64,000 bases of DNA from Erysipelotrichaceae bacterium 66202529 (lineage in GTDB: Bacteria > Bacillota_I > Bacilli_A > Erysipelotrichales > Erysipelotrichaceae), in the NCBI GenBank assembly GCA_017161075.1, contig CP046174.1:2914001-2978000 (forward strand). Reading direction: 5' to 3'. The notes under the pieces are model-generated. The model had not been told where the DNA came from. It did no database searches and saw only the letters and a program-made list of their open reading frames with translations. The translations under genes were made by a program, and so were the position numbers. Positions within the stretch are counted from its first letter, which is position 1, and each line of letters starts with the position of its first letter. This document shows positions 25,910 through 35,330 of the stretch, piece after piece.

Positions 25910-27376
25910 ATGCAAGTAAAGGAAACTCTTTTTGAATACCTGTACCGGAATCTGCGCGAGCAGATTATCAGCGGACAATTACCATACGGCTCCCGAATGC
26001 CCTCCATCACCAGGCTGAGTGAGCTGTACCATGTGGGAATCCGTACTGTACGGGATGTTCTTCAGCGCCTGAAAGAGGAAGGCTATATTCAAACGGAAGA
26101 ACGCAAACCCATTCTTGTCGCTTATAAGCAAAGCAGTCGTGAACAGAAGGAAGCCATGATCACTTATCTGCTGGAGCATAAACAGTCCATTTTGGATGTC
26201 TATGCGACCATGACCCTGCTGATGCCGCAAATCCTCACATTTTGTACACAGGTCAGTACCGATTATATGCTGGAGCAGTGGTCAAGGACACTGCATGCTA
26301 ACGCGCATAAACCAATGAACAGCCGATGGAAGACTCTGCTTCGTTTTTTCTATGCTCTGCTGGATCAGACGCACAATCTGTTTTTCCGTGATTTGTTTTC
26401 AAGCCTGGAGCTATATGCGAGACCACTTTATTTTTTTGAGGAAAAGCAGTTCACACAGCTTGTGCGGGATTGCTGTCAGTTTCACAGCATTGCCTGGGTA
26501 CAGGAGCCGATGGTAAACAGACAGGCACAGGAAAGCAGAGAAAGACTTACCCGGTTTTATGCTTCCATAGAGCATGCGGTACAGCTTCAGCTGCATGCAC
26601 TCTCCATGCAATATCCAAAGATCACAGAGCAGCACGATCTCTTTTCCTGGCATTCCGACCGTGGCAGAGACCATCTGCATGTACAGATCACCAGAGAGCT
26701 AATTGATCAAATCGGTACTGGTAAGCTTCCTGTAGGGACGCTGCTGCCAAGTGAGGCACAGCTGGCAAAGCACTACCATGTCAGTGTTGCGACAATCCGC
26801 AAGTCTCTTGCGTCCTTGAATGAGCTAGGATATGCAAAAACAAAAAATGTAAAGGGTACAACGGTATGTATGCAGGATGATGAAACAGCAGCTAGATGCA
26901 TGAGTCGTAAAGCCTATCGCGATGATATCATGCGCTATCTCAGCGGATTGCAGCTGATGATTCTCACGATGAAGCCCGCAGCACGCTCCGCCTTTCCAGC
27001 AATCACCAAAACAGCCATCAGGCAGCTTCATAAAAAGCTGCAATATGATAACCGCATTCCACTGGATTCTTTGACAGAGCTGGTTACACAGCATGTACAG
27101 CAAACAGCATTACAGACTATTTTGCGGGAGCTGAGCAAAATCTTGTGCTGGGGATATTATTATTCCTTTTATCCGGGAGAGAATCCGGATTTCAATGAGC
27201 TGAACCGCAAAAGCATGCAGGCAGTACGATACCTTGAACAAAACGATGAGGAGCGCTTTGTCTCACAAATGTGTCTGTGCTACGTGCATATTCTGGAAAT
27301 CATCCGCGAGCATATGATCGCCTTTGGATTATCAGAAGCCACTTATATGAAAACACCTCCTTGCGATTCTCTATAA
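25910..27376 (+). CDS. regulator with two GntR-type winged-helix domains
   Basis: 488 residues. Helix-turn-helix 1 covers about 4-70 (LREQIISGQLPYGSRMPSIT, then VGIRTVRDVLQRLKEEGYI). Helix-turn-helix 2 covers about 254-320 (ITRELIDQIGTGKLPVGTLL, then VSVATIRKSLASLNELGYAK). Each is followed by about 165 residues of predicted helices that do not look like UTRA or aminotransferase domains. Standard GntR proteins have one DNA-binding domain and dimerise; this looks like an internal duplication forming a built-in dimer. Targets unknown; the divergent EAL gene is the obvious candidate. Ends at a perfect terminator. Confidence 0.85.
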   Translation: MQVKETLFEYLYRNLREQIISGQLPYGSRMPSITRLSELYHVGIRTVRDVLQRLKEEGYIQTEERKPILVAYKQSSREQKEAMITYLLEHKQSILDVYATMTLLMPQILTFCTQVSTDYMLEQWSRTLHANAHKPMNSRWKTLLRFFYALLDQTHNLFFRDLFSSLELYARPLYFFEEKQFTQLVRDCCQFHSIAWVQEPMVNRQAQESRERLTRFYASIEHAVQLQLHALSMQYPKITEQHDLFSWHSDRGRDHLHVQITRELIDQIGTGKLPVGTLLPSEAQLAKHYHVSVATIRKSLASLNELGYAKTKNVKGTTVCMQDDETAARCMSRKAYRDDIMRYLSGLQLMILTMKPAARSAFPAITKTAIRQLHKKLQYDNRIPLDSLTELVTQHVQQTALQTILRELSKILCWGYYYSFYPGENPDFNELNRKSMQAVRYLEQNDEERFVSQMCLCYVHILEIIREHMIAFGLSEATYMKTPPCDSL

Positions 27377-27400
27377 AAAAACTGCAGCTCTGCAGTTTTT
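27375..27400. terminator. bidirectional terminator
   Basis: AAAAAACTGCAG-ct-CTGCAGTTTTT between the convergent GntR-like and GNAT genes. Confidence 0.85.
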
Positions 27401-27403
27401 CAT

Positions 27404-28171
27404 TTAATATCCATGTATTTCAAATACGCTGTATTCCCCTGCATAATGATAACCCAGCTTTTCCGCAAGACCAACAGATTTAATATTATGCGCGTCCCAG
27501 GATGGATACCAGCCACGCCGCAGACATTCCAGAATCAGCTTTGCACTGGCTGCCGAAGCCAGGCCGCAGCCTCTGTATTCTTTTTTGGTATCTACCTGTA
27601 TTTCGATTCCTCCGCGATAGGAACTGTATGAGGAAGCACCGGATACCGGTAGATGATCCTTCAGCACTGCAACGCCGAGTCCTTTTTCCTGATACTCCGC
27701 ATAATCAGCATACAGAGAAGTCCATTCTCTGCACCAGTCCTGCTTTCTGCTCCAGTCAAATAGTTCTTTATCAATCAGTTTGATTTCATAGGTCTTGCTC
27801 AGACCATCGACAAGCCTTTGCAGCCGTTCTTTCGAAAATACATCCTTTTCCTTTTTTATTGCATAGCGTACAACCTCTTTAACCTTATTTCCATAGCACT
27901 CTTTTATCAGCGCTTTCCAGGAAGCATCTGACGCCGACATAATTATAAAAGGAATCGGATATGCTTCCGGCTTAAACTGTACAAGCGCACGATTTGCTTT
28001 TCCAGCGAAAAAGCAGAAGACACCAAGTACAGCCATCGCGGAGTCCGGGTGAATGGGATCGTCTGCATATACAGCTCCCATGACATTCTGCAAACAGGAA
28101 AGAATCATTGTGTCCTGTTCGTTTACAAACAGGCTCTCTGCGACTTCCGGATGCTCCAGTTTATAAATCAT
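27404..28171 (-). CDS. GNAT-family acetyltransferase
   Basis: 255 residues. The C-terminal 110 residues show a GNAT fold: GGIEIQVDTKKEYRGCGLASAASAKLILECL with the acetyl-CoA loop (Y-R-G-x-G-L-A), then WDAHNIKSVGLAEKLGY (motif B). The N-terminal half is the extra domain of the GNAT_acetyltran group (PF12746-like). The stop of the upstream oxidoreductase overlaps its ribosome site GGGAGG, so they form an operon. Substrate unknown. Confidence 0.88.
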   Translation of the reverse strand: MIYKLEHPEVAESLFVNEQDTMILSCLQNVMGAVYADDPIHPDSAMAVLGVFCFFAGKANRALVQFKPEAYPIPFIIMSASDASWKALIKECYGNKVKEVVRYAIKKEKDVFSKERLQRLVDGLSKTYEIKLIDKELFDWSRKQDWCREWTSLYADYAEYQEKGLGVAVLKDHLPVSGASSYSSYRGGIEIQVDTKKEYRGCGLASAASAKLILECLRRGWYPSWDAHNIKSVGLAEKLGYHYAGEYSVFEIHGY

Positions 28172-28177
28172 ATCTTT

Positions 28178-29140
28178 TTACCTCCCTTCTTCTATGTACA
28201 CCTGTTCCAGCTGCTGCATGATATTATCCACGATAGAGCAGCAGCGAATACTGCGATTCGCAGGCATGATAGGGCTTTCCTGCCATCCGTTTTTCAGGCA
28301 TTCCCGCACATGTGCAGCCTCGTATTTCATTTCATACAGACAGGGAAAGGTAAAGCGCTGGTGATCCTTCCCCTTGACAAGGGTATACTCTCTGGCTTTC
28401 CAGTAATCCGGTACATGAATATATCCTTTTTCAAAATAAAAGATCGCATGGTGCTGTGTAGGCCCGTTCATAGATATTCTGCTGTTTACCAGAATATCGT
28501 CAAACAGAAAATTCATGCTGATTCGATCGCACGCTCCACCTGCCTCTTTGGTACCCATTGTGGAGGTATGAATTTGTTTCGGCGCAAGCAGATAGTCCAG
28601 ATATTCAATCGTATAGCTGGCGCTGCCGTAAACAACACCTCCCTGTGCGGGATCATGCATCCATGCCGCAGTAGGATTCGGAAAGCTGGCGCTCATTTCA
28701 ATCTGATGCAGCCTGCCCAGTGTCTGCTTTTGTATATGCGTCCGTACGACCTGTGTTACAGGCAGAAACAGGCTCTTCTGTGCTTCCATTAGAAACAGGC
28801 CCTGTTTTCTCGCATAGGTGAACAGCTCCTCTACATCCTCAGCACAAAGTGCGATGGGCTTTTCACACAGAACATGCTTTCCATGCTGGAGCGCTCTTTT
28901 TACTTCCCTGCTGTGATTTGCATTATTTACAGCAATGTAGACGATATCGACATCATTATCACGGTAGACATCCTCATAACTGCTATATGCCCTTTTTATC
29001 TCGTATTGATCAGCCTTCTGTTTTGCTTTGGTAAGCGATCGAGATGCTACTGCTGTTATGACATCTCCGTTTTCCAGGACTGCATGCATAAATCGATCGG
29101 TTATAGACGCAACGGAAATCATACCATAGCGTACGCTCAT
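28178..29140 (-). CDS. Gfo/Idh/MocA-family oxidoreductase
   Basis: 320 residues. N-terminal Rossmann domain starting MISVASITDRFMHAVLE in place of the usual glycine-rich G-x-G-x-x-G, then YEDVYRDNDVDIVYIAVNN and the family signature HGKHVLCEKPIAL (about 87-99, catalytic Lys in EKP). The C-terminal beta-sheet domain is present (YTIEYLDYLL onward). NAD(P)-dependent sugar or cyclitol dehydrogenase; substrate not predictable. The degenerate glycine motif is unusual. First gene of an operon with GNAT. Confidence 0.9.
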   Translation of the reverse strand: MSVRYGMISVASITDRFMHAVLENGDVITAVASRSLTKAKQKADQYEIKRAYSSYEDVYRDNDVDIVYIAVNNANHSREVKRALQHGKHVLCEKPIALCAEDVEELFTYARKQGLFLMEAQKSLFLPVTQVVRTHIQKQTLGRLHQIEMSASFPNPTAAWMHDPAQGGVVYGSASYTIEYLDYLLAPKQIHTSTMGTKEAGGACDRISMNFLFDDILVNSRISMNGPTQHHAIFYFEKGYIHVPDYWKAREYTLVKGKDHQRFTFPCLYEMKYEAAHVRECLKNGWQESPIMPANRSIRCCSIVDNIMQQLEQVYIEEGR

Positions 29141-29656
29141 ATCACATACCTCACTTTTTAATCCTTATAAAGGATACTCTGTACACATCTTATGCCCATT
29201 AGGTTTCGGTGTCAATAAGCTTGATAAAAATAATACAGCAGGAATGGTTTCCTATAGAATATACAAAACAGATTCTCAGCCAGACAGCTGCAGAAATGAG
29301 CATATGGCATAGTACATAAGAAAAAGCATACGTTTTTCAGTTATTATTCATCGATAAAAGATAAAATTTAGGAAGAGCGTTATGAAAAGCGCCTTAGAGA
29401 AAGACCTGCTGTAGTCATTCTATGCCCTTTTTCACCGATATGATTATATAAAAATACTTTCGTTAATACCTTGCTAGGTTTTTTTGTGAATTGTTCCATT
29501 ATTTATCTTAAAGTTATGAATCACCTATATAGAATAGACATCAGATGAATCAAAAGAGCATGATTACCTATTCTTATTTATACTATACTGTATCCCCTGA
29601 TAAAATCAGCATAACTTGAGGCTCTGGTTCATAAACATCTCGTATAAGAATTGCAT
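29141..29656. other. intergenic region
   Basis: About 500 bp without a supported frame or RNA signature. Confidence 0.5.
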
Positions 29657-29695
29657 TAAAAAAACTGTTTTCGTTCACATTAAACAGTTTTTTTG
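29657..29695 (-). terminator. terminator of Rpn nuclease gene
   Basis: AAAAAACTGTTT ... AAACAGTTTTTTT, usable in both directions. Confidence 0.85.
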
Positions 29696-29709
29696 TGGCT
29701 TTATATGTA

Positions 29710-30660
29710 TTATTTATTGTCCGTAAGCTGATCCTTTAGTTCCTGCAAGGTATCACAGGTGAATAACAAATTGGATACAAGATCGATCTGTTCCGTCGTT
29801 AAAGAACATAGCCATGTTGAGCAGTCTTCATGATATTTTTTTACCAGCAGTCGATTTAACAATATTCTTTCACCCTCTTTTTGCCCCTGTTCAACACCAT
29901 CCTTGAAACTATCCAAAATGGCATTTTTTTCACGCTGTTCCTGTATCTGCGTTGCCATCGCTATCGACCAGAGGTCTTCTGCATCTTGAAATTTCCTGTA
30001 CTTCTCCATTACCTTCTTCACCAGCCTTTCCTCTGTTTTTAGTATACCATCTTCATCATTATTTTTAAACAGGTAGCACAGTTGTTCAAAGTCATTCAGC
30101 TTCTCAAATCCCTTGCGCTTAACGATTGCATTTATCTCCGGCAGATAGATGTAAATCCTCTTCATTAAACTACGCTTACTTTCTACTTCTCCTTCCGCAT
30201 TTCTCATCTGATAGGCATCAATTAACTTCTTCGTGTGTTCTGCATAGGAATCAAGAAAGATAATTTGATAAACAGGGAGAAGATCATAATACCTTTCTCC
30301 GCTATCGAGCTGATTCGATAACATTCTGGCTCCGTACAGTTCAAATCGTTTCAACTCTGATTGCTTTGAATAGGTGGTTTGCATTTCGATGCCGTATTCT
30401 CTTCCTTCGCTGTCCTTCACACGGATGTCCAATACCATTTTTTTCTTTTTGAGTATAGCAGGATCCAGATTAGGATTTAATACGGTACTTTCCTTAGGAT
30501 GGATTCCTGTCACTCGTTCAATAATGGTGTTACGGATAAAAGCAGCATCTTCATCCTCTGTGCCAAGAGCGAACTTAAAAAATATATCGTTATCATATTT
30601 CAGTCGTTCCTGCACCTCTACCTTCATTTCTTTATTCTCTGTTACATCTTTTGTAAGCAT
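29710..30660 (-). CDS. Rpn-family recombination-promoting nuclease (PD-(D/E)XK)
   Basis: 316 residues from ATG 30660, spaced 10 bases from AAAGGA; the GTG at 30669 is too close to that site. N-terminal YDNDIFFKFALGTEDED matches the family start. The nuclease core is MVLDIRVKDSEGREYGIEMQTT (about 75-96), giving the D ... E-M-Q pattern of Rpn/PF12784 proteins. The C-terminal half is helical, with KDGVEQGQKEGERI as the usual charged linker. Family members are DNA endonucleases that raise recombination in E. coli, and are often multi-copy. A second copy begins at the right edge of this window with an alignable C-terminus (LLFTCDTLQELK). Confidence 0.88.
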   Translation of the reverse strand: MLTKDVTENKEMKVEVQERLKYDNDIFFKFALGTEDEDAAFIRNTIIERVTGIHPKESTVLNPNLDPAILKKKKMVLDIRVKDSEGREYGIEMQTTYSKQSELKRFELYGARMLSNQLDSGERYYDLLPVYQIIFLDSYAEHTKKLIDAYQMRNAEGEVESKRSLMKRIYIYLPEINAIVKRKGFEKLNDFEQLCYLFKNNDEDGILKTEERLVKKVMEKYRKFQDAEDLWSIAMATQIQEQREKNAILDSFKDGVEQGQKEGERILLNRLLVKKYHEDCSTWLCSLTTEQIDLVSNLLFTCDTLQELKDQLTDNK

Positions 30661-30937
30661 ATTCTTCACATCCTTTCGTATACAGTCTTATGCTTTACAC
30701 TATTACATACGTAAGGAAAATGTAAAATTCCTAAAAAATTAGAAAAATTCTTTATATTTTTCATAATATATATTTTCAAGTGATGTTATTGGCAATTAAA
30801 AATACATCTGCTCGATTCTTTTACCAGACTGTTAACCAAGTCATGCATTTATGTATTATGAAATTAAAGCTGTTTCTTATACATAGGTGAACAATAACCC
30901 TTTTCATCTGAAAAGGTTGAAAAAATCGATTTTCTTA

Positions 30938-30966
30938 TAGACAAATGGCTATTTTTATTGTATTAT
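30938..30966 (+). promoter_or_regulatory. promoter of tRNA-Leu
   Basis: TAGACA (30938-30943), 17 bp, TATTAT (30961-30966), with the mature tRNA starting 19 bp later. Confidence 0.65.
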
Positions 30967-30984
30967 TATATGGCATTCACTCAT

Positions 30985-31068
30985 GCGGGCGTGGTGAAAT
31001 TGGCAGACACGCTAGACTTAGGATCTAGTGCTTCGCGCGTGCAGGTTCAAGTCCTGTCGCCCGCACCA
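30985..31068 (+). tRNA. tRNA-Leu (anticodon TAG)
   Basis: 84 nt with encoded CCA. Acceptor GCGGGCG / CGCCCGC, long variable arm typical of class II tRNAs, anticodon stem CTAGA / TCTAG with loop CTTAGGA giving anticodon TAG (reads CUA), T-loop TTCAAGT. A terminator follows at once. Confidence 0.97.
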
Positions 31069-31079
31069 TTGAATTTAAC

Positions 31080-31119
31080 GCTTCAAAGCCTTTATTTATA
31101 AGGGTTTTGAAGCTTTTTT
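31080..31119 (+). terminator. terminator of tRNA-Leu
   Basis: GCTTCAAA ... TTTTGAAGC followed by TTTTTTA. Confidence 0.85.
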
Positions 31120-31293
31120 ATTCTTAACTGATCATCATTTAATACGGAAAAAAGCCCTATTTGATTTTAAATTTTTCTTACTTTAAAATGTGTTAAAATT
31201 AGAATACTTCCCATAAAGAAAAAGAGTAATCCACCGAATGAGAATCACTCCTTTTACGTTCTGTACCTCCTGTTTATAATTATGCTAATAGAT

Positions 31294-31818
31294 TTACACT
31301 TCAATTATATAGTTTGCTTTTCGTTCTTTTGCAACAGGCATTTCACCCTTCCCATATCCCAAAATACAATTGGCTACTCCAACATAGTCTGCATTAAGAC
31401 ACCACTCTTTTAACAGCTTGTGTCCTTCTTCCGATTCAAATACCTCCTTTGCCCTATAGATATAGCAAGAATCCACACCAACTGCATGAGCCGCATTCAA
31501 TAGGTTCCCCGCAACAAGATTTGCATCCTCCAGCCAGGTAGGAACAGATTTTTTATTCCCAAAGACAATGGCAACTACAGGTGCTCCGTAAAATGGATCA
31601 ATATCTCTTCCCATTACTTTCGCATTCAGTTTCGATATTTTATCTCTAATTTCCTTGTTCTTTACCAGTACGATAACAGGCGACTGTTGTCCCATCCCTG
31701 TCGGTGCATACGTTGCAGCCTCCATGATAGCATCAAGCTGTTCCTGCTCCACCATCTGATCACTGTATTCTCTCACGCTTCTTCTCGTTTTTAATGCTTC
31801 TAATACCTGATTTTCCAT
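31294..31818 (-). CDS. nitroreductase-family protein
   Basis: 174 residues from ATG 31818, with AAGGAGG 6 bases upstream. Flavin-binding signature LKTRRSVREYSDQ (about 8-20), TYAPTGMGQQSPVIVLV and a C-terminal CILGYGKGE...KANYIIEV. FMN-dependent NAD(P)H oxidoreductase; the natural electron acceptor is unknown. Second gene after the HXXEE membrane gene (10 bp gap), divergent from a TetR regulator. Confidence 0.93.
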   Translation of the reverse strand: MENQVLEALKTRRSVREYSDQMVEQEQLDAIMEAATYAPTGMGQQSPVIVLVKNKEIRDKISKLNAKVMGRDIDPFYGAPVVAIVFGNKKSVPTWLEDANLVAGNLLNAAHAVGVDSCYIYRAKEVFESEEGHKLLKEWCLNADYVGVANCILGYGKGEMPVAKERKANYIIEV

Positions 31819-31828
31819 TTTTTCCTCC

Positions 31829-32500
31829 TTATATTTTTTCGTATTTTTCAAAATATCCCTTACTATGAAATGCAAAACGTTGACTCCGCAGTCGTTTTGA
31901 TATTTGAAACGGAATCAAAATCAGTCCAATCACAACAAATAAGATTATCCCGATTCCAATAATCACCTCATTTACACCTACACTCTGTTTTGTTAACCAT
32001 ACCAAACCGTATGTACTTAACTGTATCAATCCGGCAAAGGATGTAATTGTACCCGGGCCGTAAATGGTCTTTTTACCTCTGCCTGCATATTTTTTGTACA
32101 TTCGAATACCATCCATAGTGTGATGAATGCATTCTGCATATCCAAATACTATTACGACCACAACTGCTGAATTGGGAATATAATCAGCAAAGATAAGTAC
32201 TGTAATAAACACTATTTCAGCGCCAAGATTGGTAATCATGTTGGTCATCATATTTTGAGGATACATCATAGGCTTATCCGATTTCTGCCCCAGATTGTTC
32301 ATAAAGAAAAAACCGCCTGGCAGTGTGTTTTCCTCAAACACATGTAATGGAACCATGATTGTAAGCAAATACATCAATTTACTTGGAATCGATGATTCAG
32401 ACCATCCTACTATTAAAAAGCAGCTCATCATGATACCTATTCCATACAGTACATGTAACCAAAGCTGGTCACACCATTGATATAGTTTATCTTTTTTCAT
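31829..32500 (-). CDS. HXXEE-domain membrane protein
   Basis: 223 residues with about six hydrophobic segments. The motif LHVFEEN (about 51-57) is the H-x-x-E-E signature, and AECIHHTMDG later supplies the conserved His pair. Function of the family unknown; possible metal-dependent membrane enzyme. First gene of an operon with a nitroreductase. Expression probably controlled by the divergent TetR protein through the inverted ATGCGACA sites. Confidence 0.82.
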   Translation of the reverse strand: MKKDKLYQWCDQLWLHVLYGIGIMMSCFLIVGWSESSIPSKLMYLLTIMVPLHVFEENTLPGGFFFMNNLGQKSDKPMMYPQNMMTNMITNLGAEIVFITVLIFADYIPNSAVVVVIVFGYAECIHHTMDGIRMYKKYAGRGKKTIYGPGTITSFAGLIQLSTYGLVWLTKQSVGVNEVIIGIGIILFVVIGLILIPFQISKRLRSQRFAFHSKGYFEKYEKI

Positions 32501-32520
32501 CTATTCATCATCCCTTTCTT

Positions 32521-32605
32521 TTATGCGACATATGTTGTATAATTCATATTATAGTGACATGGCGGCATATCATCAAGCAACAAATATAAGCATGTGTCGC
32601 ATGAT
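32521..32605. promoter_or_regulatory. inverted sites in the divergent HXXEE/TetR promoter
   Basis: ATGCGACATATG near 32523-32534 and its inverse CATGTGTCGCAT near 32591-32602 sit at the two edges of the region. Each is just upstream of the ribosome site of one gene, with AT-rich -10-like sequences between. Candidate TetR half-sites. Confidence 0.5.
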
Positions 32606-32620
32606 ATAGGAAAGGAAATC

Positions 32621-33181
32621 ATGAACAAACAGCCCGAAAAAACAGATGCTACAAGAGAAGCGTTTATTACTGCATTTTTTCGTCTTGCAGAAATAAAGAA
32701 TATATACAAAATCACAATCAAGGAAATAACAAATCTTGCCGGTTATAACCGTACTACATTTTATCGCTATTTTGAAGATGTCTTTGAACTAATCGAATAT
32801 GCAGAAGATCAGTTTATTGATGGAATTCTCTCTGTTCTTCTACCACAGGTGTTACTATCCCCCACTTTAGATGATCGTTTTTTTCAGATTATTCTCGAAC
32901 ACTTTTACGATTCCAAAGAACTCCTGGGAATTATTCTAAGCGAAGCTAATCGAGCTTCATTTATAAGAAGATTGCAGCAGCGATTACAGCAATCATTGAA
33001 CGCGCCTGAAGATGCTTCTGCTCATAATCGTGTTATTATGGATATCTATTTTAATGGAATCTTTTCTGCTATCATCCATCAATTACAGCATCCGCAAGAA
33101 ATGAGTGATGAGGAATTGTTAATGATTATCAGGGAATTGTTCACAAAGTGGTACTGGCCTGCCTTATCTAATAAAATATAA
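32621..33181 (+). CDS. TetR-family regulator
   Basis: 186 residues from ATG 32621 after GGAAAGGA. N-terminal helix-turn-helix: AFITAFFRLAEIKNIYKITIKEITNLAGYNRTTFYRYF, with the recognition helix NRTTFYRYFED (about 47-57). The C-terminal ligand domain resembles the TetR_C_33-like group. Divergent from the HXXEE-nitroreductase operon, which it probably represses together with itself. Confidence 0.9.
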   Translation: MNKQPEKTDATREAFITAFFRLAEIKNIYKITIKEITNLAGYNRTTFYRYFEDVFELIEYAEDQFIDGILSVLLPQVLLSPTLDDRFFQIILEHFYDSKELLGIILSEANRASFIRRLQQRLQQSLNAPEDASAHNRVIMDIYFNGIFSAIIHQLQHPQEMSDEELLMIIRELFTKWYWPALSNKI

Positions 33182-33851
33182 ATTCTTTTTAATATCTCCC
33201 AATGCAAAAACATCCCTACAGCTTAAGAACAATCATATGAAACTTCAATATACAATGCTTTCTGAGAAGGTTATCCCGCTCCTCCTTTGACTTTTTTTGT
33301 TATCTATATAATCTCTTTTTTCTACAGCTCCATAATATTTTTGACGAATAGGAAATCCTTTATATAAAGTGGTGCTTTAAAGGAAACTGCGCGTATCGTT
33401 TTCAGTTCTTAGCTCCATCTGTCATAAATTTTTCATATAAGTATTTCATAATTCATCCATACTGTATCCCTTCCATAATGGATCACAGTCAACGCAGTCT
33501 TCCCTGTTTTTCATCAGAAGCAGAGAAAAACAGCATGTATTGTTCATTTTATGCAAGCTGTACCATTGTGTTTTCATCCATATATTTTAAAAACTGTGAA
33601 TCGTAGCTCCCGCTTTATAAAGCCATTATTTCTACCTGAGAAAGCTTTTCATGACCTGTCTTCATGATTTTTAACAGGCGAAGGAAGAAATTGCTCTTGT
33701 CATCCCCTAAAATAATGATGCCACAAGCAAAGCGCTCCTCTTTCATCCTTGTTTTTAATGTTAATCACGATACCTTGTCCCTATCGGAACATCTTTTTTT
33801 CGGAAATGACAGCTTTTCCGTATGTGGAAACAAATATGGAATATTATGTGG
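33182..33851. other. intergenic region before module 2
   Basis: About 670 bp without a supported gene. The extended -10 promoter TGG-TATAAT (33849-33857) for the next gene lies at its right end. Confidence 0.5.
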
Positions 33852-33893
33852 TATAATGAAATAGACAAAAACCATGAAAGGGAGGACATTTTC

Positions 33894-35330
33894 ATGAAAA
33901 AAATCAGACTTATATCCACATGTCTGCTCCTGTCATCTGCTGTATTGTTACAGGGATGCTCCAGCAACGATCATGGGCTGGATCCAGATAAGCCGGTCAC
34001 ACTAACGCTCTGGCATTATTACAGCGGTTCACAGAAACAGGCATTTGATGAGCTTGTGGATGAATTTAATGAAACACAGGGAAAGAAACAGGGAATCAAT
34101 GTAGACGCTGTTGCGAAAGGAAGTATTTCCAACATATCCACAGATTTAAAAAGCTCGTTAGACAAAAAGGTCAATGCGCCGGAGCTGCCAAATATATTCG
34201 CTGCCTATGGAGATACTGCTGAGGATATGGAAAAGGCAGATAAGCTGGTAGCCATAAACGATTATATGTCCGATGAGGAGATGGCGGAGTACGTGGATGA
34301 TTATATGAAGGACGGCAGTTTGTACGATCATGAATATGTAAATATCTTCCCGATTGCGAAAGCAACGGAAATCATGGTCATAAATAAAAATATATGGGAT
34401 GACTTTGCGAAAAAGGAGCAGGTGTCGCTGTCCGATCTGGATACCTGGGAGGGACTCACCTCTGTTTCGGAAAAATACTATACATACAGTGGAGGAAAAT
34501 CCTTCTTTGGAAGAGATGCCCTGATGAATTATCTCAATGCCGGAAGTGAACAGCTGGGGACACCGCTATTTACCATATCCGGTCAAAAGGCCTCCTTCAC
34601 CGTCAGTAAGGAAACCATGCGCAAGCTCTGGGATCAGTATTATATTCCTTTTGTGAAGGGGTATTATGCGAAAAACGGACGCTTTGCCAGTGATGATATG
34701 AAAACAGAGGATATCATTGCATGTGTGGCTTCCTCAGCTGGTGCAACCTTCTTTCCAAATGAAATCGTAGGCAGTGATGGAAATAGCTATGATGTGAACT
34801 ATATCGTACGCCGCGTTCCAAATTTCGCAGGTAAAAAAAGCTACGCCATCACGCAGGGAGCGGGAATGGCAATTAGTAAAAGCGATGAAACACAGGAATA
34901 TGCATCCATCCAGTTTTTGAAATGGTTCACAGAAAAGGAGAGAAATACACTGTTCTCTGTACAATCCTCCTATCTGCCGGTCAAAAAGGACGCCAATTCC
35001 TTTGCGTCCTGGAATACGATTACAAAAGAAGAAAAGATTACCGCCAATCAGCTAGTAAAGGATATTGTGAAAACCTCAATGGAAACTGTATCCGAAAGCA
35101 CACTGACCTCACAGAAATCCTTTGACGGCAGTTATGGAATCCGCAATTACCTAGAAACCGCATTGAATGAAAAATGCAGTGCGGATGCTGCGGCTGTAAA
35201 AAAGGCAGTGCAGAACGGTACCAGCCACGAGCAGGCAGTAAAGCCCTATCTCAGCGATGCTAATTTCGAGAAATGGTTTACACAGATCACAAAGGATATC
35301 AATGCAAAGATGAAGGACAGTGATGCATAA
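33894..35330 (+). CDS. family 1 extracellular solute-binding lipoprotein (module 2)
   Basis: 478 residues from ATG 33894 with AAAGGGAGGA upstream. Signal peptide with lipobox LQGC (Cys near residue 22). The binding-protein fold begins VTLTLWHYYSGSQKQAFDELVDEFNE, the classic family 1 N-terminal strand-helix. PNIFAAYGDTAEDMEKADKLVAIND follows, and the second lobe has GAGMAISKSDETQEYASIQFLKWF. No transporter genes are near. Its stop and the next start share one base (TAATG), so it is coupled to a GGDEF-EAL protein just as in module 1. Confidence 0.93.
   Translation: MKKIRLISTCLLLSSAVLLQGCSSNDHGLDPDKPVTLTLWHYYSGSQKQAFDELVDEFNETQGKKQGINVDAVAKGSISNISTDLKSSLDKKVNAPELPNIFAAYGDTAEDMEKADKLVAINDYMSDEEMAEYVDDYMKDGSLYDHEYVNIFPIAKATEIMVINKNIWDDFAKKEQVSLSDLDTWEGLTSVSEKYYTYSGGKSFFGRDALMNYLNAGSEQLGTPLFTISGQKASFTVSKETMRKLWDQYYIPFVKGYYAKNGRFASDDMKTEDIIACVASSAGATFFPNEIVGSDGNSYDVNYIVRRVPNFAGKKSYAITQGAGMAISKSDETQEYASIQFLKWFTEKERNTLFSVQSSYLPVKKDANSFASWNTITKEEKITANQLVKDIVKTSMETVSESTLTSQKSFDGSYGIRNYLETALNEKCSADAAAVKKAVQNGTSHEQAVKPYLSDANFEKWFTQITKDINAKMKDSDA

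Noticed and set aside
28049..28792. 247-codon open frame on the plus strand
   Set aside because: Shadow of the GNAT and Gfo/Idh genes, which have clear motifs and ribosome sites.
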